Shown here one piece after another: positions 48,978 to 57,910 of a stretch of DNA of 59,503 nucleotides; positions within the stretch are counted from its first letter, which is position 1; each line of letters starts with the position of its first letter. Under the pieces are notes generated by a model, which saw nothing but the letters and a program-made list of their open reading frames with translations, searched no databases and was not told where the DNA came from. The position numbers and the translations under genes were made by a program. The DNA is taken from assembly GCF_003052605.1 (NCBI RefSeq), contig NZ_QASO01000011.1, forward strand, positions 23,575 through 83,077, given 5' to 3'. The DNA is from Ectopseudomonas oleovorans (lineage in GTDB: Bacteria > Pseudomonadota > Gammaproteobacteria > Pseudomonadales > Pseudomonadaceae).

Positions 48978-49271
48978 GTGCTACCGCCGATCCCCCACAG
49001 TCTGGTGCCGGTCACTGCTACGCAAGACGTGATCAAGCCCAGGCCCGAGATTCCTCCGGTGACCCCGGCTTCGGAGAGCGCCAAGGAAAGTGCGCTGAGC
49101 TTGGACAAGCGGCACCCGCAGGAAACCGAGGAGCTGCTGCGTGAAGAGCAGCGTCGTCGTCAGCGGCGCGGCTACACCCCCGAGCAACTGGCTGAGGCCG
49201 AGCCGGAAGAGCTGGAGCAAGCGCTAGGTGATCTGCCCAGGCAGGGGCTGTGGGTAGACGTTGAAGTCTGA
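48978..49271 (+). CDS. Conserved small acidic/Gln-rich protein
   Basis: A 97-residue protein with a perfect ribosome binding site AAAGGAGGTG at 48961 and GTG start, so it is surely translated. The C-terminal half is charged and rich in Glu and Arg (EETEELLREEQRRRQRRGYTPEQLAEAE-like) and likely helical. No signal peptide or membrane segment. Homologues occur in Pseudomonas, but I do not know a function. Confidence 0.75.
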   Translation: MLPPIPHSLVPVTATQDVIKPRPEIPPVTPASESAKESALSLDKRHPQETEELLREEQRRRQRRGYTPEQLAEAEPEELEQALGDLPRQGLWVDVEV

Positions 49272-49307
49272 GACACTGATTTCATCCTCTTATTCATAGA
49301 CCTCACG

Positions 49308-49907
49308 ATGCTGTTCGCCGACCCCTTGCCCGCACTTGCCGATGCCGAGCTGGATTATCTGCCCGGCTGGGTCGACGCTGCCCTGGCCGATAGCTGGCTG
49401 CAAGCACTGGTCGAGCAAACGCCCTGGCAGCAACCCGAGTTGTTCATCCATGGTCGCTATCACCGCACGCCACGGCTGACCGCCTGGTATGGCGAGCCCG
49501 AGGCGCGTTACCGCTATTCCGGGAAGATCCACGAGCCCTTGCCCTGGACGCCGCTGCTGGACGAGATTCGCCAACGGGTCGAGAAAGAAGTCGAGCAATC
49601 GCTCAATGCCGTGCTGCTCAATCATTACCGCGACGGCCAGGACTCCATGGGCTGGCACAGCGATGCCGAGCCTGAGCTGGGGCGCAATCCGTTGATCGCC
49701 TCGCTCAATCTGGGCGGCAGCCGGCGCTTCGATCTGCGTCGGCTTGGCAGCATGCGCATCGAGCATTCGCTGACGCTGGAGCATGCTTCGCTACTGGTCA
49801 TGCGCGGGCCAACCCAGCATCATTGGCAACATCAAGTGGCGAAGACGCGCCAACGCTGCGCGCCACGCCTGAACCTGACCTTTCGCCTGATCCGGTTTCC
49901 GCTATGA
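49308..49907 (+). CDS. AlkB-like 2-oxoglutarate/Fe(II) dioxygenase
   Basis: A 199-residue enzyme with the dioxygenase core: iron ligands in MGWHSDAEPELG (His-x-Asp) and, near the C-terminus, QHHWQHQV, followed by RCAPRLNLTFR whose Arg holds 2-oxoglutarate. PRLTAWYGE and YRYSGKIHEPLPWTP match the ABH2/AlkB repair branch, which removes alkyl groups from DNA bases. Its ATGA end couples with the next small gene. Confidence 0.88.
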   Translation: MLFADPLPALADAELDYLPGWVDAALADSWLQALVEQTPWQQPELFIHGRYHRTPRLTAWYGEPEARYRYSGKIHEPLPWTPLLDEIRQRVEKEVEQSLNAVLLNHYRDGQDSMGWHSDAEPELGRNPLIASLNLGGSRRFDLRRLGSMRIEHSLTLEHASLLVMRGPTQHHWQHQVAKTRQRCAPRLNLTFRLIRFPL

Positions 49908-50065
49908 GCAATGACGACAAGCTGATCGACTTCGCCGCCGAGCGCGACAAGCGTATCCACGATCTCAACGACAAGCGCCTCAACGAGATGCGCCAGGTGT
50001 TCGAGCAGGTCTTGCCGATCGGCAAGGGCAGGAAGAAGTCCAAGAGCAAGCCCAAGAAGCGCTGA
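49904..50065 (+). CDS. Small conserved Lys-rich protein
   Basis: A 53-residue protein (MSNDDKLIDFAAERDKRIHD at the start) with a helical acidic/basic middle and a Lys/Ser-rich tail. It starts within the alkB-like stop codon (ATGA), so it is probably translated by coupling. No known function; the conserved look and coupling support a real gene. Confidence 0.65.
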   Translation: MSNDDKLIDFAAERDKRIHDLNDKRLNEMRQVFEQVLPIGKGRKKSKSKPKKR

Positions 50066-50137
50066 AACTCCCGCCGTTTGCGTGTCAGGCACAGCTGCCA
50101 GGCTGTGCTTCGCGCCCCGTACCCCCCCCCCGATTTC

Positions 50138-50151
50138 TTGACCTGGGTCAG
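50138..50151. promoter_or_regulatory. Weaker ANR/DNR-like site
   Basis: TTGACCTGGGTCAG resembles the FNR-type inverted repeat TTGAT-N4-ATCAA with one weak half. It lies 51 bases upstream of the better site and just after a run of ten C residues. Confidence 0.45.
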
Positions 50152-50188
50152 TATTCCCCAAGGCCTGGTCACGCCTGCTCTCCAGCCA

Positions 50189-50202
50189 TTGATCCAGGTC
50201 AA
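50189..50202. promoter_or_regulatory. ANR/DNR (FNR-type) box upstream of ccoM-like gene
   Basis: TTGATCCAGGTCAA is a near-perfect FNR-type site (TTGAT-N4-RTCAA). Its centre is about 74 bases before the ATG at 50270. If activation is class II, transcription would start near 50237, and TGATAA (50219-50224) is a fitting -10. This indicates low-oxygen control through ANR. Confidence 0.7.
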
Positions 50203-50269
50203 TTTTCCCGCCGCTCGTGCTGATAACGTGAAGCCATCCCAGACAGACAGGCACAACAGGAGGCAGCCC

Positions 50270-50386
50270 ATGTTCGTCGATACAGTGGTTCTCGCCGGAG
50301 TCGGCACCGTACTTCTGATGGTCGCGTTCTTCGGGGGGGTTGGTTACTTCATCTGGAAGGATGCGCACAAGCGCAAGCAGAGCTGA
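50270..50386 (+). CDS. ccoM: cbb3-type cytochrome oxidase small subunit, CcoM-like
   Basis: A 38-residue single-helix protein: VVLAGVGTVLLMVAFFGGVGYFIW is the membrane helix, followed by a basic KDAHKRKQS tail. This closely resembles the CcoM subunit found in the P. stutzeri cbb3 oxidase structure (a ~36-residue chain). AGGAGG precedes the ATG. The ANR box at 50189 fits regulation of cbb3 oxidase genes. It lies away from any ccoNOQP operon, as is usual for ccoM. Identification rests on recalled similarity and context; a run of seven G in the coding region is notable. Confidence 0.72.
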   Translation: MFVDTVVLAGVGTVLLMVAFFGGVGYFIWKDAHKRKQS

Positions 50387-50419
50387 TCCTTCCAGTTCAC
50401 TGGGCACGCAAGGCAATTC

Positions 50420-50443
50420 GGGCGACCTCGGTCGCCCTTTTTT
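50420..50443 (+). terminator. Intrinsic terminator after ccoM
   Basis: GGGCGAC (50420-50426), loop CTCG, GTCGCCC (50431-50437), then TTTTTT. Perfect terminator 33 bases after the stop, marking ccoM as monocistronic. Confidence 0.9.
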
Positions 50444-50479
50444 ATTTGCGCCTTGCCCGCCTGAGGTCGCAGCACCTTC

Positions 50480-50508
50480 TGGACATAAATACTTAGCTAG
50501 CTAATAAT
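50480..50508 (+). promoter_or_regulatory. Promoter with TTAGCTAGCTAA operator before aaeB-like gene
   Basis: TGGACA (50480-50485), 16 bases, TAATAA (50502-50507) form a good sigma-70 promoter. The perfect 12-bp palindrome TTAGCTAGCTAA (50493-50504) overlaps the spacer and the start of the -10. TAGCTAGCTA-type palindromes are typical MarR-family operators. The repressor is not encoded next door. Confidence 0.6.
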
Positions 50509-50580
50509 TTGGTTCCGCACGGAGGCGCAACTCAATCGCTACAGCTATGTTCAGGGCTGAGATTCTTTCAGGTCGCCATT

Positions 50581-52623
50581 GTGCGTGATTCCTTGCTGGC
50601 GTTTCTCGCGCCAAGCTCGCAAGCCGTTCAATTTGCCATCAAGACCCTGCTCGGCGGTGGTCTGGCGCTGTGGTGCGCGTTGCGTTTCGGCCTGGAACAG
50701 CCGCAGTGGGCGCTGATGACCGCGTTCATCGTCGCCCAGCCGCTGTCCGGCATGGTCGTGCAGAAGGGCCTGGCGCGGCTGTTCGGCACGCTGGTCGGCA
50801 CCTGCATGGCCGTGGTGATGATGGGGCTGTTCGCCCAGGCGCCGCTGTTGTTCGTGCTGGCGTTCGCCCTGTGGCTGGCGCTGTGCACGGCATCCTCGAC
50901 CATGTTGCGCAGCGCCTGGTCGTACTCTTTCGTGCTGGCCGGCTACACGGTGGCGATCATCGCCTTGCCGGCCATTGGCAAGCCGCATGTGGTGTTCGAC
51001 GAGGCCATCGCCCGTTGCACGGAAATCTGCCTGGGCATCACCTGCGCCACCCTGAGCAGCGTCTTGCTCTGGCCGCAGCGGGTCGAACGACAACTGGCGC
51101 AGCAGGCGCGTAACGCCTGGCAGGCTGGAGTAGCGGCGTCGCGCCAGGCGCTGGCTGGTGAGGCCGACGCGCGGCAAGGCTTGCTGGAAGTGCTGGCGCG
51201 AATCGTCGCCGTGGATGCTCAGCGTGAGCATGCCTGGTTCGAGGGCGCGCAAGGGCGCCAGCGAGCCGTGGCGCTGAGGGTGCTGAGCCGTGATCTGCTC
51301 GGCATGTTGCGTCTGGCCCGCGGTGTGGCGCGACAGTGGCGGCTACTGAGCAGCAGCGAGACGCAGGCGGTCGCGCCCTGGTTGCAGGTGGTGGACGAGC
51401 GCTTGCAGCAGGAGCAGCCAGCGGGCCTGCTGGAGCTGGTCGAGCAACTGCGCCAGGCGGCGCAGGACGATGAACTGAGCAGTGGCCAGCAACTGTGTCT
51501 GGAGCGGTTGATGGTGCTGCTGTTGCGTGTCGAGGACGCCAGTCGTGCCTTGCTCGCAGTCGAGGAGGGCAGAGCGCCGGCCGATGCGCCGCGCGCCTTG
51601 TCCTGGCACTACGACTGGCAGACTGCGCTGGTGTATGGCTCGCGCAGTGCGCTGACCTTCCTGGTTCTGGCTGCATTCTGGCTGGCCACTGGCTGGACCC
51701 ACGCCACCGGTGCGCTGCTGCTGGCCTGCGTGGTGTGCAGCCTGTTCGCCCGGCTCGAAGCGGCGCCGCAGATCGGCATGATGTTCCTGCGCGGGATCTT
51801 CTACGCACTGCCAGTGGCGTTCTTCGTCGGGCAGATTCTGATGCCGCAGATCGACGGCTTCGTGATGCTCTGCCTGGTGCTGGGCGTACCGCTGTTCTTT
51901 GGCGTGTTGGGCATGGCCAAGCCGGCGACGGCCGCCACATCCACTTCGTTCTGCCTGCATTTCATCGTGCTCTGCCTGCCGGCGCCGGGTGTCGGCTACA
52001 ACGTCGAGTTCTTCCTCAATGAAGCGCCAGGCATGCTGATAGGCGTGGGTTGTGCGGTGATGGCCTTCAAGCTGGTGGTGCTGCGCAATCCGGTCTGGCA
52101 TGGCCGGCGCCTGATGCAGGCGATCCTGGCCGACCTTGGGCGGTTGAGCCGCCGCGACCTGGGGCGTGCCGAAAACTGGTTCGGCGGGCGTATGGCTGAT
52201 CGTCTGCTGCAGTTGGCGCGGCATTATCCGGCGCGGCCGGATCAGGCGCGCAGCCGCTGGGACGATGGCGTGGCCGGCCTTGATCTGGGCGACGAGTTGC
52301 TGCACCTGCGCAAGTGCCTGGCCAATGCCGATGCTGGCCTGGCGCGGTCGCAGCGGCGTTTCCTGGAGCGCCTCGACGACGCGCTGGAGCGTGGTCCCGC
52401 ACCAGGGCGTGAAGACGATCTGAACGCTGCGGTGGCCGAACTGCAGGAGGCCCTGCGCGCCTGCACGCCGAGCATCGACAAGCGCCTGGCCGAGGCGGCG
52501 CTGTTGCAGCTGCAAAACGGCTGGCGCCACTGGTGCCAACTCAGAACCTGTGTAGGGCCTAGCGAGCTAGAGCCGTGCAAGGCAAAAACAGGCGAAGACG
52601 CGGAGTTTACAAGCGGTAAATGA
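50581..52623 (+). CDS. aaeB: FUSC-family efflux pump, AaeB-like
   Basis: A 680-residue inner-membrane protein of the fusaric-acid-resistance/aromatic-acid exporter family, with two halves each bearing about five or six helices (PQWALMTAFIVAQPLSGMVVQKGLARLFGTLVGT early; TSTSFCLHFIVLCLPAPGVGY late) and a cytoplasmic C-terminus. GTG 50581 gives the conserved start VRDSLLAFLAPS; the frame is open from 50509. The last 26 residues or so (from RTCVGPSELEP) are encoded by an inserted repeat element and look foreign. With the AaeX- and AaeA-like genes it should expel aromatic acids. Confidence 0.85.
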   Translation: MRDSLLAFLAPSSQAVQFAIKTLLGGGLALWCALRFGLEQPQWALMTAFIVAQPLSGMVVQKGLARLFGTLVGTCMAVVMMGLFAQAPLLFVLAFALWLALCTASSTMLRSAWSYSFVLAGYTVAIIALPAIGKPHVVFDEAIARCTEICLGITCATLSSVLLWPQRVERQLAQQARNAWQAGVAASRQALAGEADARQGLLEVLARIVAVDAQREHAWFEGAQGRQRAVALRVLSRDLLGMLRLARGVARQWRLLSSSETQAVAPWLQVVDERLQQEQPAGLLELVEQLRQAAQDDELSSGQQLCLERLMVLLLRVEDASRALLAVEEGRAPADAPRALSWHYDWQTALVYGSRSALTFLVLAAFWLATGWTHATGALLLACVVCSLFARLEAAPQIGMMFLRGIFYALPVAFFVGQILMPQIDGFVMLCLVLGVPLFFGVLGMAKPATAATSTSFCLHFIVLCLPAPGVGYNVEFFLNEAPGMLIGVGCAVMAFKLVVLRNPVWHGRRLMQAILADLGRLSRRDLGRAENWFGGRMADRLLQLARHYPARPDQARSRWDDGVAGLDLGDELLHLRKCLANADAGLARSQRRFLERLDDALERGPAPGREDDLNAAVAELQEALRACTPSIDKRLAEAALLQLQNGWRHWCQLRTCVGPSELEPCKAKTGEDAEFTSGK

Positions 52624-52685
52624 GCAGTCTGAGCCTGTTTTTAACGCAGCAGGGCCGACGCGCAGCAGGTCGTACACTGGTTCTG
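52542..52685. mobile_element. MITE-like element C
   Basis: 144 bp with imperfect terminal repeats CAGAACCTGTGTAGG and CGTACACTGGTTCTG (13 of 15 pair), inner arms GGCAAAAACAGG (from 52581) and CCTGTTTTTAACG (from 52634), and core GCGGAGTTTACAAGCGGTAAATGAGC (52600-52625). It overlaps the end of the aaeB-like frame, whose TGA stop is the TGA inside the core. The aaeX ATG follows 14 bases after it. Confidence 0.75.
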
Positions 52686-52698
52686 GAGGGAGGAGCGC

Positions 52699-52902
52699 AT
52701 GGGTTTGCATGAATGGTCGCTGGGCGGCGTATTGCTGAGCCCGATGGCGGCCTACGCGGTATTGGCGCTGTTGCTGACCGGCGTGTTGCGCCTGGGGCTG
52801 CAGCGCATCGGGCTGTCGCGCTGGATCTGGCACGAAGCCCTGTTCGACTGTGCCCTGTATGTCTGTGTCCTGGCTGCGGTGATCGCCGTGCTGGGGCGGT
52901 AA
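52699..52902 (+). CDS. aaeX: DUF1656 membrane protein, AaeX-like
   Basis: A 67-residue protein with two helices (about 9-30 and 45-65), GVLLSPMAAYAVLALLLTG and HEALFDCALYVCVLAAVI, typical of DUF1656/AaeX proteins that accompany AaeB-type pumps. GGAGGAG precedes the ATG. Ten bases before the AaeA-like gene. Confidence 0.88.
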   Translation: MGLHEWSLGGVLLSPMAAYAVLALLLTGVLRLGLQRIGLSRWIWHEALFDCALYVCVLAAVIAVLGR

Positions 52903-52912
52903 GGAGAAAAGC

Positions 52913-53764
52913 ATGCGTTCGACCATTCGAGTCGGCATCACCCTGGCCATGGTGGTGGCGGCGATCTTCGCCGGCTCCTGGATCTGGCAGCACTATATGT
53001 ACTCGCCCTGGACGCGCGACGCCCGCGTGCGCGCCGACGTGGTGACCATCGCCCCGGACGTGTCCGGCTGGGTGGTCGAACTCAAGGTGCGTGACAACCA
53101 GCAGGTCAAGGCAGGCGACCTGCTGATGAGCATCGACCGCGACCGCTATCAGGCGGCGGTGGAGAAGGCCAGGGCGGTGGTGGATATTCGCCGCCAGCAG
53201 TTGAGCCTGCGTGAACACGAGGCATCGCGCCGTTCCCGTCTGGGCGCCCAGGCGATCAGCGCCGAGCTGCTGGAAAACGCGCAGATCAATGCCGAGATGG
53301 CGCGCAGCGAATACCGCGAAGCGCAGGCCGATCTGCGTGTGGCCGAGCTGAACCTGGCGCGCAGCGAAGTGCATGCCCCGCGCGACGGACAGATCACCAA
53401 CCTGGTGCTGGCCCAGGGCAACTACGTGAATGCCGGGCAGGCGGTGATGGCGCTGGTCGATACCCAGTCATTCTACGTACAGGCGTATTTCGAGGAGACC
53501 AAGCTGCCGCGCATCCAGGTCGGCGCGCCGGTGGAGGTCTGGTTGATGGGCGGTGATCAGCAGATTCGCGGCGAGGTCGAAAGCATCAGCCGTGGCATCA
53601 CCGACCGCAATGCCAGCCCGGATGGGCAACTGCTGGCCAATGTCGAGCCGACCTTCAACTGGGTGCGCCTGGCGCAGCGCATTCCGGTACGGATCAGGCT
53701 GGATCAGGTGCCCGAGGGAGTGGTGCTGAGCGCCGGCATGACTGCCAGCGTGCGGGTGGAGTAG
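52913..53764 (+). CDS. aaeA: HlyD-type periplasmic adaptor, AaeA-like
   Basis: A 283-residue membrane fusion protein: one N-terminal helix (about 5-24, VGITLAMVVAAIFAGSWIWQ), a biotinyl-lipoyl-like domain (RADVVTIAPDVSGWVVELKV), a coiled hairpin (about 82-145), and beta-barrel with IQVGAPVEVWLMG. It links the FUSC pump to an outer-membrane channel. Normal length. Confidence 0.9.
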   Translation: MRSTIRVGITLAMVVAAIFAGSWIWQHYMYSPWTRDARVRADVVTIAPDVSGWVVELKVRDNQQVKAGDLLMSIDRDRYQAAVEKARAVVDIRRQQLSLREHEASRRSRLGAQAISAELLENAQINAEMARSEYREAQADLRVAELNLARSEVHAPRDGQITNLVLAQGNYVNAGQAVMALVDTQSFYVQAYFEETKLPRIQVGAPVEVWLMGGDQQIRGEVESISRGITDRNASPDGQLLANVEPTFNWVRLAQRIPVRIRLDQVPEGVVLSAGMTASVRVE

Positions 53765-53778
53765 CGCGATTCTGACTG

Positions 53779-53863
53779 GTAGGAGCCGCGCCTCGCGGCG
53801 AATGGTTCAGGCAACGTCGATAATGAGTTGAACCCACTATTCGCCCCGGGGCGGGGCTCCTAC
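53779..53863. repeat. GTAGGAGCC...GGCTCCTAC inverted REP pair
   Basis: GTAGGAGCCGCGCC-TCGCGGCGAAT and ATTCGCCCCGGGGCGGGGCTCCTAC face each other around 30 bases. It is a paired REP (BIME-like) unit of the GTAG type. No gene lies in 53765-53961. Confidence 0.75.
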
Positions 53864-53961
53864 AGTTCGAAGGATGGACAACGCGAAGCTTGTCCACCGC
53901 TTGGACTGACGCAATGGTGGATGAAAGAAGCGTCATCCACCCTGCGACCAATTGAACGTGA

Positions 53962-55197
53962 TCAGGCGCGCTCGATCTGTGCCGGCGTGCGGCGCATCAG
54001 TACCTTGCCGTGGCGCACCGACACCAGTGCATGCCCCTGGCTGCGCACCATCTCGTAATCGTCCGGCGCCGAGAGGATCAGCAGGTTGGCTGGGCGACCT
54101 ACTTCCAGCCCATAACCTTCACCCAGGTTCAGCGCCCGCGCCGAGTTGTCGGTGATCAGATCCAGGCTGCGCTTGAGGTCTTCGTAGCCGAGCATGTGGC
54201 AAATATGCAGGCCGGCTTCGAGGATGCGCAGGATGTTGCCGTTACCCAGCGGGTACCAGGGGTCGACGATGGAATCCTGGCCGAAGCAGACGTTCATCCC
54301 GGCGCGGTCGATCTCCGCCACGCGAGTCAGGCCGCGGCGTTTCGGGTAGGTATCGAAACGGCCCTGCAGGTGGATGCTTTCGGTGGGGCAGGAAATGAAG
54401 CTGATGCCGCTCATCTTCAGCAGGCGGAACAGCTTGGAGCAGTAGGCGTTGTCGTAGGAGCCCATGGCCACGGTGTGGCTGGCGGTGACACGTGCGCCCA
54501 TTCCGCGCACGCGAGCTTCTTCGGCCAGCACTTCGAGAAAGCGCGACTGCGGGTCGTCGGTTTCGTCGCAGTGCACGTCCACCAGGCAGCCGCTGCGCTC
54601 GGCCAAGTCCATGAGGAACTTGATCGACGACACGCCTTGGTCACGGGTGTTCTCGAAGTGCGGGATGCCGCCGACCACATCGGCGCCCAGTTCCACGGCT
54701 TGCTCCATCAGCGCGCGACCATTGGCGTAGGACTCGATGCCCTCCTGCGGGAAGGCGACGATCTGCAGGTCGATCAGGTGGCGAGTTTCCTCGCGCACTT
54801 CGAGCATGGCCTTGAGGGCAGCGAGGGTCGGGTCGGTGACGTCGACGTGGGTGCGCACGTGCTGGATGCCATGGTCGACCAGCATGTCGATGGTCTTCTT
54901 GGCGCGGGTCTTGGTGTCTTCATGGGTGACCAGCGCCTTGCGTTCGGCCCAGCGCTCGATGCCCTCGAATAGCGTGCCGCTCATGTTCCAGGCCGGCTCA
55001 CCAGCGGTGAGGGTGGCGTCGAGGTGGATGTGCGGCTCGACGAAGGGCGGCACCACGAGGTTGCCGGCGGCGTTCAGATCGCCCTCGGCGATGGGGGGCA
55101 AGGCGTGCTGGGCGTCGATGGCAGCGATGCGCTCGCCGTCCAGGGTGATGCGGTGCAGGCCGTCGCGGCCGCGCAGGCGGGCATTGTGGATGATCAT
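53962..55197 (-). CDS. codA: Cytosine deaminase
   Basis: A 411-residue amidohydrolase converting cytosine to uracil and ammonia. Metal and substrate motifs: [16 protein letters not shown] (about 49-64), [32 protein letters not shown] and [18 protein letters not shown]. Length and motifs match E. coli CodA. It is last in the codB-pucR-codA set. Confidence 0.94.
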   Translation of the reverse strand: MIIHNARLRGRDGLHRITLDGERIAAIDAQHALPPIAEGDLNAAGNLVVPPFVEPHIHLDATLTAGEPAWNMSGTLFEGIERWAERKALVTHEDTKTRAKKTIDMLVDHGIQHVRTHVDVTDPTLAALKAMLEVREETRHLIDLQIVAFPQEGIESYANGRALMEQAVELGADVVGGIPHFENTRDQGVSSIKFLMDLAERSGCLVDVHCDETDDPQSRFLEVLAEEARVRGMGARVTASHTVAMGSYDNAYCSKLFRLLKMSGISFISCPTESIHLQGRFDTYPKRRGLTRVAEIDRAGMNVCFGQDSIVDPWYPLGNGNILRILEAGLHICHMLGYEDLKRSLDLITDNSARALNLGEGYGLEVGRPANLLILSAPDDYEMVRSQGHALVSVRHGKVLMRRTPAQIERA

Positions 55198-55208
55198 CAG
55201 GTTTCCTC

Positions 55209-56432
55209 TCAGGCAGGCGACGACAGGCGCCGGATCAACAGCGCAACGCTGATGTTCAGGCGGTCGTGCGGATCTTCGAATGAGCAGCCGGTCAGCGCTT
55301 CGATGCGCTGTAGACGGTAGCTCAGGGTATTGCGGTGAACGTTCAGGCGTTGCGCGGCCAGGGCCAGGTTGCCGTTCTCGGCGAACCAGGCCTCCAGCGT
55401 CGGCATCAGCACCGGTTGGTGGCGCGAGTCGTCGCCGATCAGCGGGCCGACCACGCGCTCGACGAAGCGATCGAGCAGGCTGCGGTCGCGGATCGCACCG
55501 AGCAGCTCCAGCACGCCCAATTCATTGAAACTGCACAGGCCCAGGCGCTCGGGAAAGCGCTGCGCCACGGCCAGTGCCTGGCGTGCTTCACCCAGGCCCT
55601 GGGCGAAACGCGGCGCCTCGCAGCCGGCGCTGCCTAGGCCAAGGAACAGCCGTAGCGGGCCGAGTTGCGGGCGCAGTTCATCGAGCAGCACGGTCATGGC
55701 CTGACGATTACGCGCTTCGGCGTGGGCATCGGGGCAGGGCAGCAGGGCGATCCAGTGACGGCCCTGGCTGACCAACGGCAGCGCATTACCGAGTTCGCCG
55801 AGGCTCTGCTCCAGTCGCCGTTGCAGCAGTTGTTGGCGAGTCTGTAGCTGACGTTCGGCGTCTTCGTCGGGCAGGTCACCGAACAGTTGCTCGCTGCCGT
55901 CGAGGCGCAGCAGTGCCACCTGACGCGGCACATGCAGTGCCAGGCCGAGGCTGTCACCGCGTTGCAGCAGCACCTCGAGTGACTGGTAGTCACCCTCGAG
56001 CACCTGCTCCAGCACATGCTGGCGTGAGCGGCCGAGCTGCTGCGCCTGCACCAGCGCGGTGCCAATGGCCTGGGTGACCACCACCATCTTCAGCGCGTAG
56101 GGCTGCTCGATCAGTGGTAGGTTCAGGCGCTCGGCTTCTGCGATGACGCTGGGCGGGATGGCCTGGATGAACTCGGCGCCGGTGAGGATGACCATGCCGG
56201 CCACCACGCGCTCATGGCCTTCGCGCACCAGGCGTAGCAGGTTGGCTTCGTCACGCGGATGGTTGATGCCGGTGACGAAGATCAGCTCGCCGCCCATCAC
56301 CCAGTCGGCGATGCCTTCGTTCTCGGCCACGTAGGGCCAGCGCACGGAATTGTCGCGCCCGGCCTGGCCGGCACGCAGGTGCATGCTGGCCAGGTCGGGC
56401 AGGGCGAGTACATCGGCGACGGTCAGGCTCAC
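55209..56432 (-). CDS. PucR-family transcriptional regulator
   Basis: A 407-residue regulator. The N-terminal PucR domain (about 1-120) includes [18 protein letters not shown] and [14 protein letters not shown]; a GGDEF-like middle and the C-terminal helix-turn-helix ([20 protein letters not shown]) follow. GTG 56432 overlaps the codB stop by four bases; the frame stays open into codB but is not homologous. As it sits between codB and codA, it probably controls pyrimidine use. Confidence 0.88.
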   Translation of the reverse strand: MSLTVADVLALPDLASMHLRAGQAGRDNSVRWPYVAENEGIADWVMGGELIFVTGINHPRDEANLLRLVREGHERVVAGMVILTGAEFIQAIPPSVIAEAERLNLPLIEQPYALKMVVVTQAIGTALVQAQQLGRSRQHVLEQVLEGDYQSLEVLLQRGDSLGLALHVPRQVALLRLDGSEQLFGDLPDEDAERQLQTRQQLLQRRLEQSLGELGNALPLVSQGRHWIALLPCPDAHAEARNRQAMTVLLDELRPQLGPLRLFLGLGSAGCEAPRFAQGLGEARQALAVAQRFPERLGLCSFNELGVLELLGAIRDRSLLDRFVERVVGPLIGDDSRHQPVLMPTLEAWFAENGNLALAAQRLNVHRNTLSYRLQRIEALTGCSFEDPHDRLNISVALLIRRLSSPA

Positions 56433-57700
56433 GCGCCGGCGACCTGTTGGCGGCCGACCAGGGCCTTGTTCAGTTCGAACAGCACGACGTAGGCCAGGGC
56501 AGCCACGGCGATGCCCACCAGCGGCGCGACCCAGGGCGAGAAGTAGGCGCTCAGCGCACCGATCAGGTAGGCGCCCAGGCCGACCCAGTTGAATGCGGGC
56601 AGGAGCACATCGGCGAGTTTCGGGTAGCGCGCGCGGTGGCCGTAGAAGAAGTCGGCCATGATCACACCGCCAATCGGCGGGATGATCGAGCCGAGCAGGA
56701 TCAGGAAGGGAATCAGCATCTCGTACATGCCGCCGATAGCCAGCAAGGTGCCGATGGCCGCGCCGGCCAGGGTCACGGTCTTGCGTTTGCCGGTGCGCAG
56801 CAGGTTGCAGCCGGCGGCGGCGAAGTTGTAGATGGTGTTGTCCTGAGTGGTCCACAGGTTGAGGAACAGCATGATCACGGCAGCCATGGACAGCCCCTGC
56901 AGCACCAGCACTTCGACCACGTCCGGCTGTTGATAGACGATGGCGCCATAGGCACCGGCGACGATCATCAGGCCATTGCCGATGAAGAAGCCGAACAGGC
57001 TGGCCAGCACCGCGACGCGGCCGCTCTTGGCGAAACGTGTCCAGTTGGTGGCCTGGGTGGCGCCGCTGACGAAGGTGCCAAACACCAGGGTGATGGCCAT
57101 GCTCAGGCTCATGCTCTCCTTGGGTTGGACTGCCAGTAGCCCGGCCATGCCGCCGATATCACGGGTGGCGATCCACAGCGAAGCCACCAGCAGCACCAGC
57201 ATGGCCGGCACGGCAACGCGCGAGAGCAGATCCAGGCCCTTGTAACCGACGAAGGCGGTGAGACAGAAACCGAAGCCGAACAGCACCATCAGTGGGATGG
57301 TCAGGCTGTCGGGCAGGCCGAGAATCTTCACCAGGACGATGGCGATGGTCGCCGTGCCCCAGGCGTACCAGCCGATCTGGGTGAAGCCGAGCAGCATGTC
57401 GGACAGCTTGCTGCCCACCTCGCCGAAGCAGAAACGGCCCATCAGCACCGAGTTCAGCCCACTGCGGCAGGCGATCAGGCCCAGCACGGCGGCATACAGG
57501 CCGAGCAGCAGGTTACCGATCACCGCAGCCCAGAGCAGAGTGGTGAAGTCGAAGGCCATGCCGATCTTGCCGCCGGCGAACATAGTGGCGGTGAAGAAGG
57601 TGAAGCCGAACAGCAGGATGGCGGTGGAAAACAGCCCTTGGCGTGCGCCGCTGGGCACCTCGCTCAGGGGGTAATCGCTATCGGGGGTGGCATGGCTCAT
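56429..57700 (-). CDS. codB: Cytosine permease
   Basis: A 423-residue NCS1-type transporter with about twelve helices. Conserved boxes: LFGFTFFTATMFAGGKIGMAFDF, TQIGWYAWGTATIA and ATNWTRFAKSGRVAV, with LNLWTTQDNTIYNFAAAG later. ATG 57700 gives MSHATPDSDYPLSEV. It imports cytosine by cation symport for CodA. Confidence 0.93.
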   Translation of the reverse strand: MSHATPDSDYPLSEVPSGARQGLFSTAILLFGFTFFTATMFAGGKIGMAFDFTTLLWAAVIGNLLLGLYAAVLGLIACRSGLNSVLMGRFCFGEVGSKLSDMLLGFTQIGWYAWGTATIAIVLVKILGLPDSLTIPLMVLFGFGFCLTAFVGYKGLDLLSRVAVPAMLVLLVASLWIATRDIGGMAGLLAVQPKESMSLSMAITLVFGTFVSGATQATNWTRFAKSGRVAVLASLFGFFIGNGLMIVAGAYGAIVYQQPDVVEVLVLQGLSMAAVIMLFLNLWTTQDNTIYNFAAAGCNLLRTGKRKTVTLAGAAIGTLLAIGGMYEMLIPFLILLGSIIPPIGGVIMADFFYGHRARYPKLADVLLPAFNWVGLGAYLIGALSAYFSPWVAPLVGIAVAALAYVVLFELNKALVGRQQVAGA

Positions 57701-57910
57701 GGACCTGGCTCCGGTAAGAGGGTGAGGCCTTGGCGATAGCAGGGGACGTGCCAGAAAGCAGTGCAGCAGTCTGCTTGGCAAGGTGATCAAAGGGGCTTGT
57801 GCGATATGCACAAAGAAACGCACTTATGGCAGCGCAAGGTCGTTCAAGATTTGTGACTGTAGAACAAAAGTGGTGCGCAGCACTGTAGCCACGCACCAGC
57901 TTGCAGCGCC

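Noticed and set aside
49823..49903. Upstream extension of the small gene at 49904
   Set aside because: Those codons are inside the AlkB-like gene in another frame; the ATGA-coupled start at 49904 is more natural.
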